Source: DATCZB01 sp035513215 (lineage in GTDB: Bacteria; Pseudomonadota; Gammaproteobacteria; Steroidobacterales; Rariloculaceae). From it: a stretch of 12,679 bases of DNA. The number at the start of each line of letters is the position of its first letter. Within the stretch, counting starts at the first letter, position 1. The stretch lies in NCBI GenBank assembly GCA_035513215.1, contig DATKCK010000092.1:1-12679 (forward strand). The letters run 5' to 3'. The translations under genes and the position numbers were made by a program. Shown in pieces: positions 7,061-12,679 of this stretch. A model generated the notes under the pieces. The model did no database searches and was not told the DNA's origin. It saw only the letters and a program-made list of their open reading frames with translations.

Positions 7061-7555
7061 ATGAGCATGCAGGCGCTGATCGAATGGCTTTACGCGAGCT
7101 GGCCCTCGCATCTCGTCAACGACTATCGCTGGTCGTGGCCGATCGCCGAGTCGATCCACTTCTTCGGGCTCGTGCTGCTGACGGGGACGGTCGGCGTCTT
7201 CGACCTCAGGCTGCTCGGCGTCGCCAAGGGCGTTCGGCCCGCCGATCTGCATCGCCTGCTGCGGTTCGGCATCGCGGGTTTCGTCCTGCTCGTCGTCACG
7301 GGGCTGCTGTTCATCTCGGGCGCGCCCGAGCAGTACTTCTACAACCGCGCGTTTCATCTGAAGGTCATCGCCTTGACCCTGACGGGCCTCAATGTCGCGC
7401 TGTTTTACGGGCTCGAATTCAGGACCGTCAAGGCGCTCGGACCCGGCGACGATGCGCCGCGCGCGGCCAAGATCATGGCCGGCGTATCGCTGACCCTGCT
7501 CGTCGCCGTCATGCTGTTCGGCCGCATGCTGACCTTTTTTCGACCGCCCTACTGA
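7061..7555 (+). CDS. DUF6644-like membrane protein (second of tandem pair)
   Basis: This 164-residue protein has four predicted helices (about 25-48, 68-86, 98-118 and 137-158). The pattern WSWPIAESIHFFGLVLLTGTVGVFDLRLLG is typical of DUF6644-type proteins. His33 in helix 1, His99-Leu-Lys101 at the start of helix 3 and GRMLTFFRP at the C-terminus align with the preceding gene. I chose the ATG at 7061, which follows the preceding stop by 4 bases; the nearest GGAG (7044-7047) is 13 bases away, so translation is probably coupled. Met3 at 7067 is an alternative. The pair looks like a heterodimer produced by gene duplication, the first copy having gained an Ala/Pro-rich insert. Its end is 16 bases from the convergent MBL hydrolase. 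Function is unknown; the context suggests a membrane redox partner of the PepSY-TM protein. Confidence 0.78.
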   Translation: MSMQALIEWLYASWPSHLVNDYRWSWPIAESIHFFGLVLLTGTVGVFDLRLLGVAKGVRPADLHRLLRFGIAGFVLLVVTGLLFISGAPEQYFYNRAFHLKVIALTLTGLNVALFYGLEFRTVKALGPGDDAPRAAKIMAGVSLTLLVAVMLFGRMLTFFRPPY

Positions 7556-7571
7556 ATGGTCGACGCTCCGT

Positions 7572-8618
7572 TCACCGGTAAAGCTTCAGATTCAGATAGG
7601 CCGCTTCGATATTGTCCTTCAGCAGCCGATCGTAGTTGACCCAGCCCGAGTACTGCTCGAGCAGGATCGTCTCCTGCATCTCCTCAAGGCTTAAGGCTGC
7701 GGCCATCGCGCCCGACACGGCTGCCTTCAGGTCCTCGAAATAGATCCGTGTGTCCGTGACGCCCTGCTTGTCGAACAGAACACGTCCATGCCCGCCGGCG
7801 ACGACGTCGAAGTCGAGCGCCTCGACCGCGCGGTACGAGCGAATCCACTCGTCGATGGGGCTGCCGTCGAACGGTCCGCAGGCGCTCGGCAGCGAGTGGA
7901 TATCGTCGGTGACGAGAGCATCGGCGATGAACTCCGTCGCGAACAGGACGCGCTCCTCGGGAAACAGCATCACGGTCGCGTCGTTCGAGTGATTCCGGCC
8001 GGGATGAATCAGCTCGACGCGCTTGCCGCCGAGCTCGATCTGCATCCGATCCGAATAGACGAGATCGGGCGGCGCGATGTTGCGCTGGAGCTCTTCGGGC
8101 GTCGCGACGCCGTCGCCGTTGGCGTCGATCCGGGCGTGAAAGCCATCAAACATGCCGCAGAACCCGGGCTTTTCGGTCGTCGGGATCATGATGTCCTCGG
8201 GATCGATGAGACCGTTGTTGTTGCGGTCGACCATGTCACCGGGCATTTGCGGGTAGCGGCCGTCCATGTTCTCAAGCATCGTCTCGTGCGCGACGAACGT
8301 GGCCGTCTCCGCGAACACTTCGCCGCCCTCGGCGTGATCCCAGTGACTGTGGCTATAAACGACGTAGCGAACCGGCAGCCCGAAGCGCTCGTCGAGCTCG
8401 CCCTTGAGCCAGGTCGAGAAGGCGACATTGAGCGGGTCGCCAAGGATGATGCCTTCGGGCGTCACCATGAAGATCGCCCACCAGTTGCCGTTGTTGGCGC
8501 GATAGACGTCGCCGGCGACGTGGACGATCTCGCGTTGCTGCCCGGGGGGCTGCGCCGGAACGGTCATGCTCAGCGTTGCGAGCACGAGCGTGACGAAAAG
8601 AGTCTTGCCTGGCTTCAT
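7572..8618 (-). CDS. Secreted MBL-fold metallo-hydrolase with two EF-hand loops
   Basis: This is a 348-residue metallo-beta-lactamase-superfamily hydrolase. A signal peptide (residues 1-22, ending TVPA-Q) sends it to the periplasm. The metal motif is YSHSHWDHAEGG (His90, His92, Asp94, His95), with later ligands His210 (HPGRNHSNDAT) and His277 (GGHGRV). Between motif 2 and His210 lies an insert with two canonical EF-hand loops: DRNNNGLIDPED (131-142) and DANGDGVATPEE (165-176). The position that is Asp in most MBL enzymes (the bridging ligand after the FPEERVLFA strand) reads Glu229. The substrate is not deducible; the family includes lactonases, phosphodiesterases and beta-lactamase-like enzymes. 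A strong GGAGG site lies 5 bases before the ATG. The gene follows the FG-GAP lipoprotein by 26 bases and is probably the second gene of a two-gene operon. Confidence 0.88.
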   Translation of the reverse strand: MKPGKTLFVTLVLATLSMTVPAQPPGQQREIVHVAGDVYRANNGNWWAIFMVTPEGIILGDPLNVAFSTWLKGELDERFGLPVRYVVYSHSHWDHAEGGEVFAETATFVAHETMLENMDGRYPQMPGDMVDRNNNGLIDPEDIMIPTTEKPGFCGMFDGFHARIDANGDGVATPEELQRNIAPPDLVYSDRMQIELGGKRVELIHPGRNHSNDATVMLFPEERVLFATEFIADALVTDDIHSLPSACGPFDGSPIDEWIRSYRAVEALDFDVVAGGHGRVLFDKQGVTDTRIYFEDLKAAVSGAMAAALSLEEMQETILLEQYSGWVNYDRLLKDNIEAAYLNLKLYR

Positions 8619-8644
8619 GATCTCCTCCGGACGCGAGCCGCCTG

Positions 8645-10150
8645 CTAGGGCAGCGGCAACTCGGGGCTGTCTTCTTCACGCGCGGCGGAAAATGCCGGTA
8701 CGGGGCCGTCGGTCCTGACCTGCTCGAGCCAGAAGACGCCGTCATACTCGCCACTGTTGCCGCGCGTGCCGAAGAAATCGAGATCGCCATCGCCGTCGAC
8801 GTCGTGCGGGACGAACTTGTCGAACATGCCGCGCTCGCGGCGCGAGAAGTCGTGACGCGTCCAGCTCAAGCCGCGGCCGAGGTTCTCGAACCAGGCGAGC
8901 CGCCCGAGTGAGGCCTCGAGATCGGCGACGCCGTCCTCGAGACGCGAGCTCGCCGCGTTCGACGCGCCGCTGTAGCCGCCCGTCATGACGTCGGCGTCGC
9001 CGTCGCCATCTATGTCAGCCACCGCGATGCCGACGAGCTGATCAGGCGCGTAGTCGCCGATGCGATGAAAGACCCAGGGCGCATCGGCGGCGGCGGGCTG
9101 CTCGAGCCAGGCCGCATCGATGCCGAGCAGGTTGGCGGTATCGAAGGTGACGATGTCGAGACGGCCGTCGCCGTTGAGATCGGCGAAATCCATGTTGAAA
9201 GCGTTGACGGTCGCCGGCGATTCGGCGCCCGGCTCCGAGATCGTGATCGCATGCTCGATGAACTGCAGCTGCCCGCCCGTGCTCACATTCTCGAACCACA
9301 TCGACCGGCCTTGCGCGACGGAGCCGGCGATGACATCGACGTCGCCATCGCCGTCGAGGTCGACCGTTTGCGCATTGATCGGCCATGGCACGCGGGTCAG
9401 CACATGCTCGGACCAGGCGTCGTCGTCGAGACCGGCCCCGCCGGCGATGCGAAAGATGCTGATTTCCTTCGGCTCCTGGCGGACGCGCGTCGGGTCCTGG
9501 GAGCCCTTGTTCGGTGTGACGATCTCGGGATAGCCGTCGCCGTCGAAATCCGCGGCGAAAGCGCGGATGAAGGACCCGCGGTCGCGCGACACGGCCGGAA
9601 TCAGACGCGGCCAGTCGCCATCGCGGATGTTTTCGCCCGGGTTTTCAAAGTAGATCAGATGCGAGAGCTCGCAGGCGGCAACGATATCGAGCCAGCCGTC
9701 GCCGTTGAAATCGGCGATGACCGCGTCCTCAGCGGCGCCGGCTTCGGGCCCTTCGGCCAGCGTGACATTGACCCAGGTATCGGGGTCGGCCGTGCCGAAG
9801 GCAATCCGGATATGACCTTCCGGCGCGCCGTCGTAGACGTCGTCGGACTCGTGCACCGAGACGATGTCCTGATAGCCGTCACCGTCGAGATCCGCCATGA
9901 CGAGCCCGTCGCTGCCGCGCAGCGGCACGCCGGTCAAAAGTTCGTCGTCGACGCGGTGCTCGCGCCAGGAGATGTAGCGGCCATCGGCCGCGCGTGCTCG
10001 CGTCGGTGCCTCGCTCAGTAGCACACCCGCTCGCGGAACGGCGGCTTCGGTCGATGCGCTTGCGCTACCGGCCGACGCGCCTCCGTCATCGTTCGCGCTG
10101 TTGCAGGCGGCGAGAGCCAGAGTCGCAATCGCCGTGCCGATGAATCGCAT
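8645..10150 (-). CDS. FG-GAP/VCBS seven-repeat beta-propeller lipoprotein
   Basis: This 501-residue lipoprotein has a lipobox ending LALAAC, with the lipidated Cys at residue 16, then a Gly/Ser/Ala-rich tether. The body carries exactly seven calcium-type loops of the D-x-D/N-G-D-G-x-x-D/E pattern at residues 87, 147, 201, 264, 324, 379 and 450, spaced about 53-71 residues apart. Several are followed by an Asp/Glu-Ile-Val strand and a W/Y-F-E-N strand. Seven such repeats fit a complete seven-bladed beta-propeller of the integrin-alpha/FG-GAP type. These domains usually bind calcium and mediate protein or carbohydrate contacts; no enzymatic residues are evident. GGGGAA precedes the ATG at 10150 by about 6 bases. 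It is the first gene of the operon with the MBL hydrolase, and a cell-surface or periplasmic partner role is inferred. Confidence 0.88.
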   Translation of the reverse strand: MRFIGTAIATLALAACNSANDDGGASAGSASASTEAAVPRAGVLLSEAPTRARAADGRYISWREHRVDDELLTGVPLRGSDGLVMADLDGDGYQDIVSVHESDDVYDGAPEGHIRIAFGTADPDTWVNVTLAEGPEAGAAEDAVIADFNGDGWLDIVAACELSHLIYFENPGENIRDGDWPRLIPAVSRDRGSFIRAFAADFDGDGYPEIVTPNKGSQDPTRVRQEPKEISIFRIAGGAGLDDDAWSEHVLTRVPWPINAQTVDLDGDGDVDVIAGSVAQGRSMWFENVSTGGQLQFIEHAITISEPGAESPATVNAFNMDFADLNGDGRLDIVTFDTANLLGIDAAWLEQPAAADAPWVFHRIGDYAPDQLVGIAVADIDGDGDADVMTGGYSGASNAASSRLEDGVADLEASLGRLAWFENLGRGLSWTRHDFSRRERGMFDKFVPHDVDGDGDLDFFGTRGNSGEYDGVFWLEQVRTDGPVPAFSAAREEDSPELPLP

Positions 10151-10200
10151 GCATCATTCCCCGGATTCTCAAGACAGGCGACTAGTATAGACTGTCCGGC

Positions 10201-10893
10201 ATGGCGGAACTTGCGCTCACCGTGCTCAGCCTGCGTTACTCGTCGTGGTCGATGCGGCCGTGGCTCGCGCTGACGCACGCCGGTGCCGAATTCGAAACCA
10301 GGACCGTCGAGCTCGAGAGCTTCGAGACGACGACGCTCGCCGAAAGGCGCGAGCTCGGCAGCGTTTCGGGCCTCTTTCCGATCCTTCGCGTCGACGGGCA
10401 AGCGATACACGAATCACTGGCGATTAGCGAATACGCGGCGGAGGCCTTTCCCGATGCCGGGCTCTGGCCCGAGCCCATGCTCGAAAGAGCGCGCGCACGC
10501 GCAGTTTGCTCGGAAATGGCGACCGATTTCGCCGCCATGCGTAGCGAGATGTCCTGTCATCTGTTCGCGCGGGCGCCGCAATTCGAACCGAGCGGCAAGG
10601 CGCGCGCAAATATCAATCGCGTCTTCGAGCTCTGGACGGAATGTCTCGAGCGATCGGGCGGGCCGTTCCTGTTCGGCTCCGCTTCGATCGCCGACTTCTT
10701 CTACTACCCCGTCCTCACGCGCTTTCGCACTTACGACATCGAGCTGCCGACCGCCGTCGACGCCTATGCGCGATCGCTCGAGACGCTGCCGGCGGTCGAA
10801 GCGCTCGTTCGCAAGGCGCGAACGGAACCGCCGAATGCGCTTTACGATGACTACATCCTGAAGCTCAGCGGCGATCCGAAAGCCACGCTTTGA
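10201..10893 (+). CDS. Glutathione S-transferase family protein
   Basis: This is a cytosolic glutathione S-transferase of 230 residues, a normal length. The N-terminal thioredoxin-like domain begins LTVLSLRYSSWSMRPWLAL, where the SSW segment (Ser14, Ser15) supplies the catalytic Ser seen in the KNYSSWSLRPWL-type bacterial GSTs. GLFPILRVDGQAIHESLAIS carries the cis-Pro (Pro60) and the Glu71-Ser72 pair that holds the gamma-glutamyl group of glutathione. The C-terminal half (about 90-215) is alpha-helical, with FLFGSASIADFFYYPVLTRF matching the GST folding motif around Asp. The ATG follows a short 50-bp divergent intergenic region. TATAGA at 10186-10191 lies so close that the transcript may have almost no leader, which fits the lack of a clear ribosome-binding site. 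The substrate is unknown; detoxification or stress defence is the usual role. Confidence 0.9.
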   Translation: MAELALTVLSLRYSSWSMRPWLALTHAGAEFETRTVELESFETTTLAERRELGSVSGLFPILRVDGQAIHESLAISEYAAEAFPDAGLWPEPMLERARARAVCSEMATDFAAMRSEMSCHLFARAPQFEPSGKARANINRVFELWTECLERSGGPFLFGSASIADFFYYPVLTRFRTYDIELPTAVDAYARSLETLPAVEALVRKARTEPPNALYDDYILKLSGDPKATL

Positions 10894-10989
10894 TTCGCTG
10901 TCAGAGTACGTCTTCGGTGCGCCCGCGCCGGCGCCAATGCGGGCATGCTATTCTCCGCCAACGTCACCGAAGCTCGTCGGAGGGGGCAA

Positions 10990-11583
10990 GTGTCTCGGGT
11001 ATTGCTGGCAGCGCTGTCGACTCTTCTGATCGTCTCCGGCATCGCGACCGGGCAGGAGGCCGTGAGCGCCAGGTCGGCAATCGTCGCCCTGACGGACGAC
11101 CCCGAGCTTCGGAGGTCCTTTGAGGACCAGATGGTCACGACGGCACTCGCGTATCGGTATGACGCTGTGGTCAGTTACGACATCGTTCCCGATATCCAGA
11201 ACATGGACAGGCGGCGAATCGCGGCGCAACTCGAGGCCGAAGGCATTCAGGTCGTTCTGATGCTGCGGCCGGCGGCTATCGGCGCGGGCTCCTCGCTCGA
11301 GTCGGTAAGGAACGAGGTCGATCCTGCCGTCTACGAAAGCATGCGCGTGTTCGCGCGCGAGGTCAGCGAGTCGGGCAGCGACGATCTCATTGCCGTCGTC
11401 CATATGGCGATCTATACCCTTGCGGACGGGGAAGCGCGCCTGCTTTCGTCGGGGGCCGTGTGGCTCGACGAGGAAGTCGAGACTCAAGGGCAGGGTATCG
11501 AGCGCCTGCAGGGCCTGATCGTAGCGAACGTCAATGCGGCGCGCCCGGCGATCCGCGAGCGCCTCGGCCTGCCTCCGCTGTAA
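10990..11583 (+). CDS. Periplasmic protein of unknown function
   Basis: I chose the GTG at 10990 because GGAGG (10979-10983) is 6 bases upstream and a signal peptide starts directly (MSRVLLAALSTLLIVSGIATGQ, cleavage about residue 21). An ATG in frame at 10945 would add 15 residues with no ribosome-binding site and spoil the signal. The mature 176-residue protein alternates helices and strands: SAIVALTDDPELRRSFED, a Tyr-rich YRYDAVVSYDIVPD, EGIQVVLMLRPAAIG, then DLIAVVHMAIYTLADGEARL and VWLDEE. The pattern of a helix, the motif AVxSYDxxP, and a strand followed by a long beta-hairpin resembles small periplasmic or lipoprotein families of the LpoB/DUF4136 sort, but I cannot assign it. No catalytic residues stand out. 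The next gene starts 13 bases downstream, so they are probably co-transcribed. Confidence 0.72.
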   Translation: MSRVLLAALSTLLIVSGIATGQEAVSARSAIVALTDDPELRRSFEDQMVTTALAYRYDAVVSYDIVPDIQNMDRRRIAAQLEAEGIQVVLMLRPAAIGAGSSLESVRNEVDPAVYESMRVFAREVSESGSDDLIAVVHMAIYTLADGEARLLSSGAVWLDEEVETQGQGIERLQGLIVANVNAARPAIRERLGLPPL

Positions 11584-11596
11584 CCGGCCGACGGCT

Positions 11597-12493
11597 GTGA
11601 GACCGGCGCGGTTCGCGGCGCTCGGCAACCGGCGTCGCAGGGCCTTTGGCCGGGCCCTGTGCCTGGTGTTGATCCCCTTCCCGGGCGCCTTTGCTCAGGA
11701 TCAGCTCGGAGAAACCATCCATTGGGCATATAGCGCTTACTTCGGCACCGGCCGCTACGAGCTCGACAATGGCGACTCCACCTACGTGCTGGGCGGCCGT
11801 CCGCGCAAGCTGATCCGAGAACCGACGATCGGGGAGCAAGGCGAACGTTCTGCGGGCATCGAGCTGTTCTTTCCGATCGCCGTCGGCGTTTACGACTTCG
11901 ATCCGACCAACATCGGCGGCACGGCGCGGGTCGACAACGTCGGCACCGTGAGCATCGTGCCCGGCGCGGCCTTCGAAATGCGGCTCGACGGGCGCTGGTC
12001 GCTGAAGCCCTTCGTCCACGTCGGCTGGGGCGCCGAGATCGATGGTGACGCTTCGGCGTGGCTTTACTGGGCCGGGCTGAAGACCCAGGCCCGGTTCTCC
12101 GCGGAGAGCTTCGACTGGATGCTCGTCAACGGGCTCGCATATCTCGGCTACTCGAACGACACCGGCGAGGACGGCAACCTGCTCTCCGTGCTGACCGCCT
12201 TCGAGTTCGAGCGTCCGTCGAGATACGAGATCGCTGGGCACCAGGTCCGGCTGCACTGGCATGTCGCCTACACCGATTATCTGAACGAGCTCAAGATCGC
12301 CCCGCGCCTGATCGGAACCGACGCCGTGCAGATCGATGACGAATGGGAAATCGGTGCTGCGTTCAGCACGGGCGAGCACCGCCTGGGCATCAAGCGGCTG
12401 CGATGGGACCGGGTCGGGATCGCCTATCGCTTCAGCAGCAACGGCGACTTCGAAGGCATCGGCCTCACCTTCACCTCCCTCTTCGACCGCTGA
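11597..12493 (+). CDS. Probable outer-membrane beta-barrel protein
   Basis: From the GTG at 11597 the product has 298 residues, with a twin-basic N-terminus (NRRRRAF), a hydrophobic core and the cleavage site GAFA-QDQ near residue 33. The start is uncertain; an ATG at 11534 overlaps the preceding gene by 50 bases and gives an implausible Arg-rich extension. The mature chain is made of short amphipathic strands rich in Tyr, Trp, Gly and Asp, for example RWSLKPFVHVGWGAEI, SAWLYWAGLKTQARF, HQVRLHWHVAYTDYL and DRVGIAYRFSSNG. It ends GIGLTFTSLFDR, close to the aromatic-terminal barrel signal. I infer an outer-membrane barrel of about 10-12 strands, similar in style to the solitary autotransporter-like or YfaZ-like barrels, with function unknown. 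Its last 113 coding bases are repeated in inverted orientation beyond the stop codon. Confidence 0.7.
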   Translation: MRPARFAALGNRRRRAFGRALCLVLIPFPGAFAQDQLGETIHWAYSAYFGTGRYELDNGDSTYVLGGRPRKLIREPTIGEQGERSAGIELFFPIAVGVYDFDPTNIGGTARVDNVGTVSIVPGAAFEMRLDGRWSLKPFVHVGWGAEIDGDASAWLYWAGLKTQARFSAESFDWMLVNGLAYLGYSNDTGEDGNLLSVLTAFEFERPSRYEIAGHQVRLHWHVAYTDYLNELKIAPRLIGTDAVQIDDEWEIGAAFSTGEHRLGIKRLRWDRVGIAYRFSSNGDFEGIGLTFTSLFDR

Positions 12494-12496
12494 ATG

Positions 12497-12560
12497 AAAA
12501 TGGGGTCAGACCCCGTTCAGGTTGGGTCTGACCCAACCTGAACGGGTCTGACCCCATTTT
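12497..12560. terminator. GGGGTCAGACCCC palindromic element, likely bidirectional terminator
   Basis: The 64-bp element begins AAAATGGGG and ends CCCCATTTT and starts three bases after the TGA. It contains three small palindromes, GGGGTCAGACCCC (12502-12514), GGGTCTGACCC (12524-12534) and GGGTCTGACCCC (12544-12555), inside one long hairpin. With A-tract and T-tract at the ends it can terminate transcription from both sides. Dispersed GGGGTCAGA-type motifs of proteobacteria are often REP-like elements; membership here is inference. Confidence 0.65.
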
Positions 12561-12563
12561 CAT

Positions 12564-12679
12564 TCAGCGGTCGAAGAGGGACGTGAAGGTGAGGCCGATG
12601 CCTTCGAAGTCGCCGTTGCTGCTGAAGCGATAGGCGATCCCGACCCGGTCCCATCGCAGCCGCTTGATGCCCAGGCGGT
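12564..12679 (-). CDS. Second copy of the beta-barrel gene, 3' end only
   Basis: Reading leftward from the window edge, 37 complete codons and a TGA (12564-12566) encode exactly the same C-terminus as the gene ending at 12493 (GIAYRFSSNGDF, then GLTFTSLFDR). The only coding difference is one synonymous Thr codon. The rest of the gene, if present, lies outside the window. It is arranged tail-to-tail with the first copy across the palindromic element. It could be a genuine paralog, a partial duplicate, or an assembly fold-back near a contig end. Confidence 0.6.
   Translation of the reverse strand, partial: RLGIKRLRWDRVGIAYRFSSNGDFEGIGLTFTSLFDR

Larger units (their letters stand above)
12378..12679. 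repeat. Near-perfect inverted repeat, about 150-bp arms
   Basis: The axis is T12529. The left arm 12378-12528 and right arm 12530-12679 are reverse complements except for two differences: an extra C in the CCCC run at 12511-12514 (right arm has GGG at 12544-12546), and C12475 against C12582. The left arm holds the last 38 codons and stop of the barrel gene plus flank. The arms are still matching at the window edge, so the repeat is longer than visible. The substitution is synonymous (Thr ACC versus ACG), which favours a real duplicated gene end over a simple copying artefact. Confidence 0.9.

Noticed and set aside
7556..7571. Possible terminator between the convergent DUF6644 and MBL genes
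   Set aside because: Only 16 bases separate the stops and no stem-loop with T-tract is present.
7788..8648. A 286-codon plus-strand open frame opposite the MBL hydrolase
   Set aside because: It is a mirror frame of a gene with intact HxHxDH and EF-hand motifs; its own translation shows no domain.
10945..10989. Upstream ATG for the periplasmic protein
   Set aside because: It would add a charged 15-residue extension before the signal peptide, and the good GGAGG site fits only the GTG at 10990.

Overview
The window is GC-rich, densely packed bacterial DNA. It has Gram-negative envelope genes throughout: TonB, outer-membrane receptors, lipoproteins with lipoboxes and a glutathione S-transferase. 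The protein style suggests a free-living gammaproteobacterium (Xanthomonadales, Steroidobacterales or Woeseiales-like), but this is an inference; no rRNA or other marker gene is present. I saw no tRNA, rRNA, CRISPR array or transposase.

Layout. (i) 1-1746: the start of an unidentified secreted protein (minus), a TonB energy transducer (plus), and a decayed C-terminal fragment of a TonB-dependent receptor (minus) with one frameshift and no N-terminal two thirds. (ii) 1747-4859: an AT-rich intergenic patch with repeated AATTAACGG motifs, then a well-preserved cobalamin riboswitch with a likely Shine-Dalgarno-sequestering expression platform, a BtuB-like receptor and a TlpA-like thioredoxin lipoprotein. 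(iii) 4844-7555: a PepSY-TM protein (minus) whose 3' end overlaps the thioredoxin gene, and, divergent from it, two tandem paralogous four-helix membrane proteins of DUF6644 type. An 18-bp perfect palindrome containing the same AATTAACGG motif lies between the divergent genes. (iv) 7572-10150: a two-gene minus-strand operon of a seven-repeat FG-GAP/VCBS lipoprotein followed by a secreted metallo-beta-lactamase-fold hydrolase carrying two EF-hand loops. (v) 10201-12493: a glutathione S-transferase, an unidentified periplasmic protein and a probable outer-membrane beta-barrel protein. (vi) 12378-12679: a near-perfect inverted repeat of about 150 bp per arm. It mirrors the 3' end of the barrel gene around a 64-bp element built from GGGGTCAGACCCC-type palindromes and runs off the window edge.

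The most coherent system is (ii)+(iii). A B12-sensing leader controls an outer-membrane corrinoid receptor. The thiol-disulfide lipoprotein, the His-rich PepSY-TM protein (a family that includes haem-containing inner-membrane reductases) and the DUF6644 pair follow directly. I propose, as inference only, that they form a redox module handling the imported cofactor or other metal complex. The shared AATTAACGG motif in the two control regions hints at a common regulator besides the riboswitch. The second unusual point is the calcium theme of (iv): seven calcium-type loops in one product and an EF-hand pair inserted in a hydrolase in the other.
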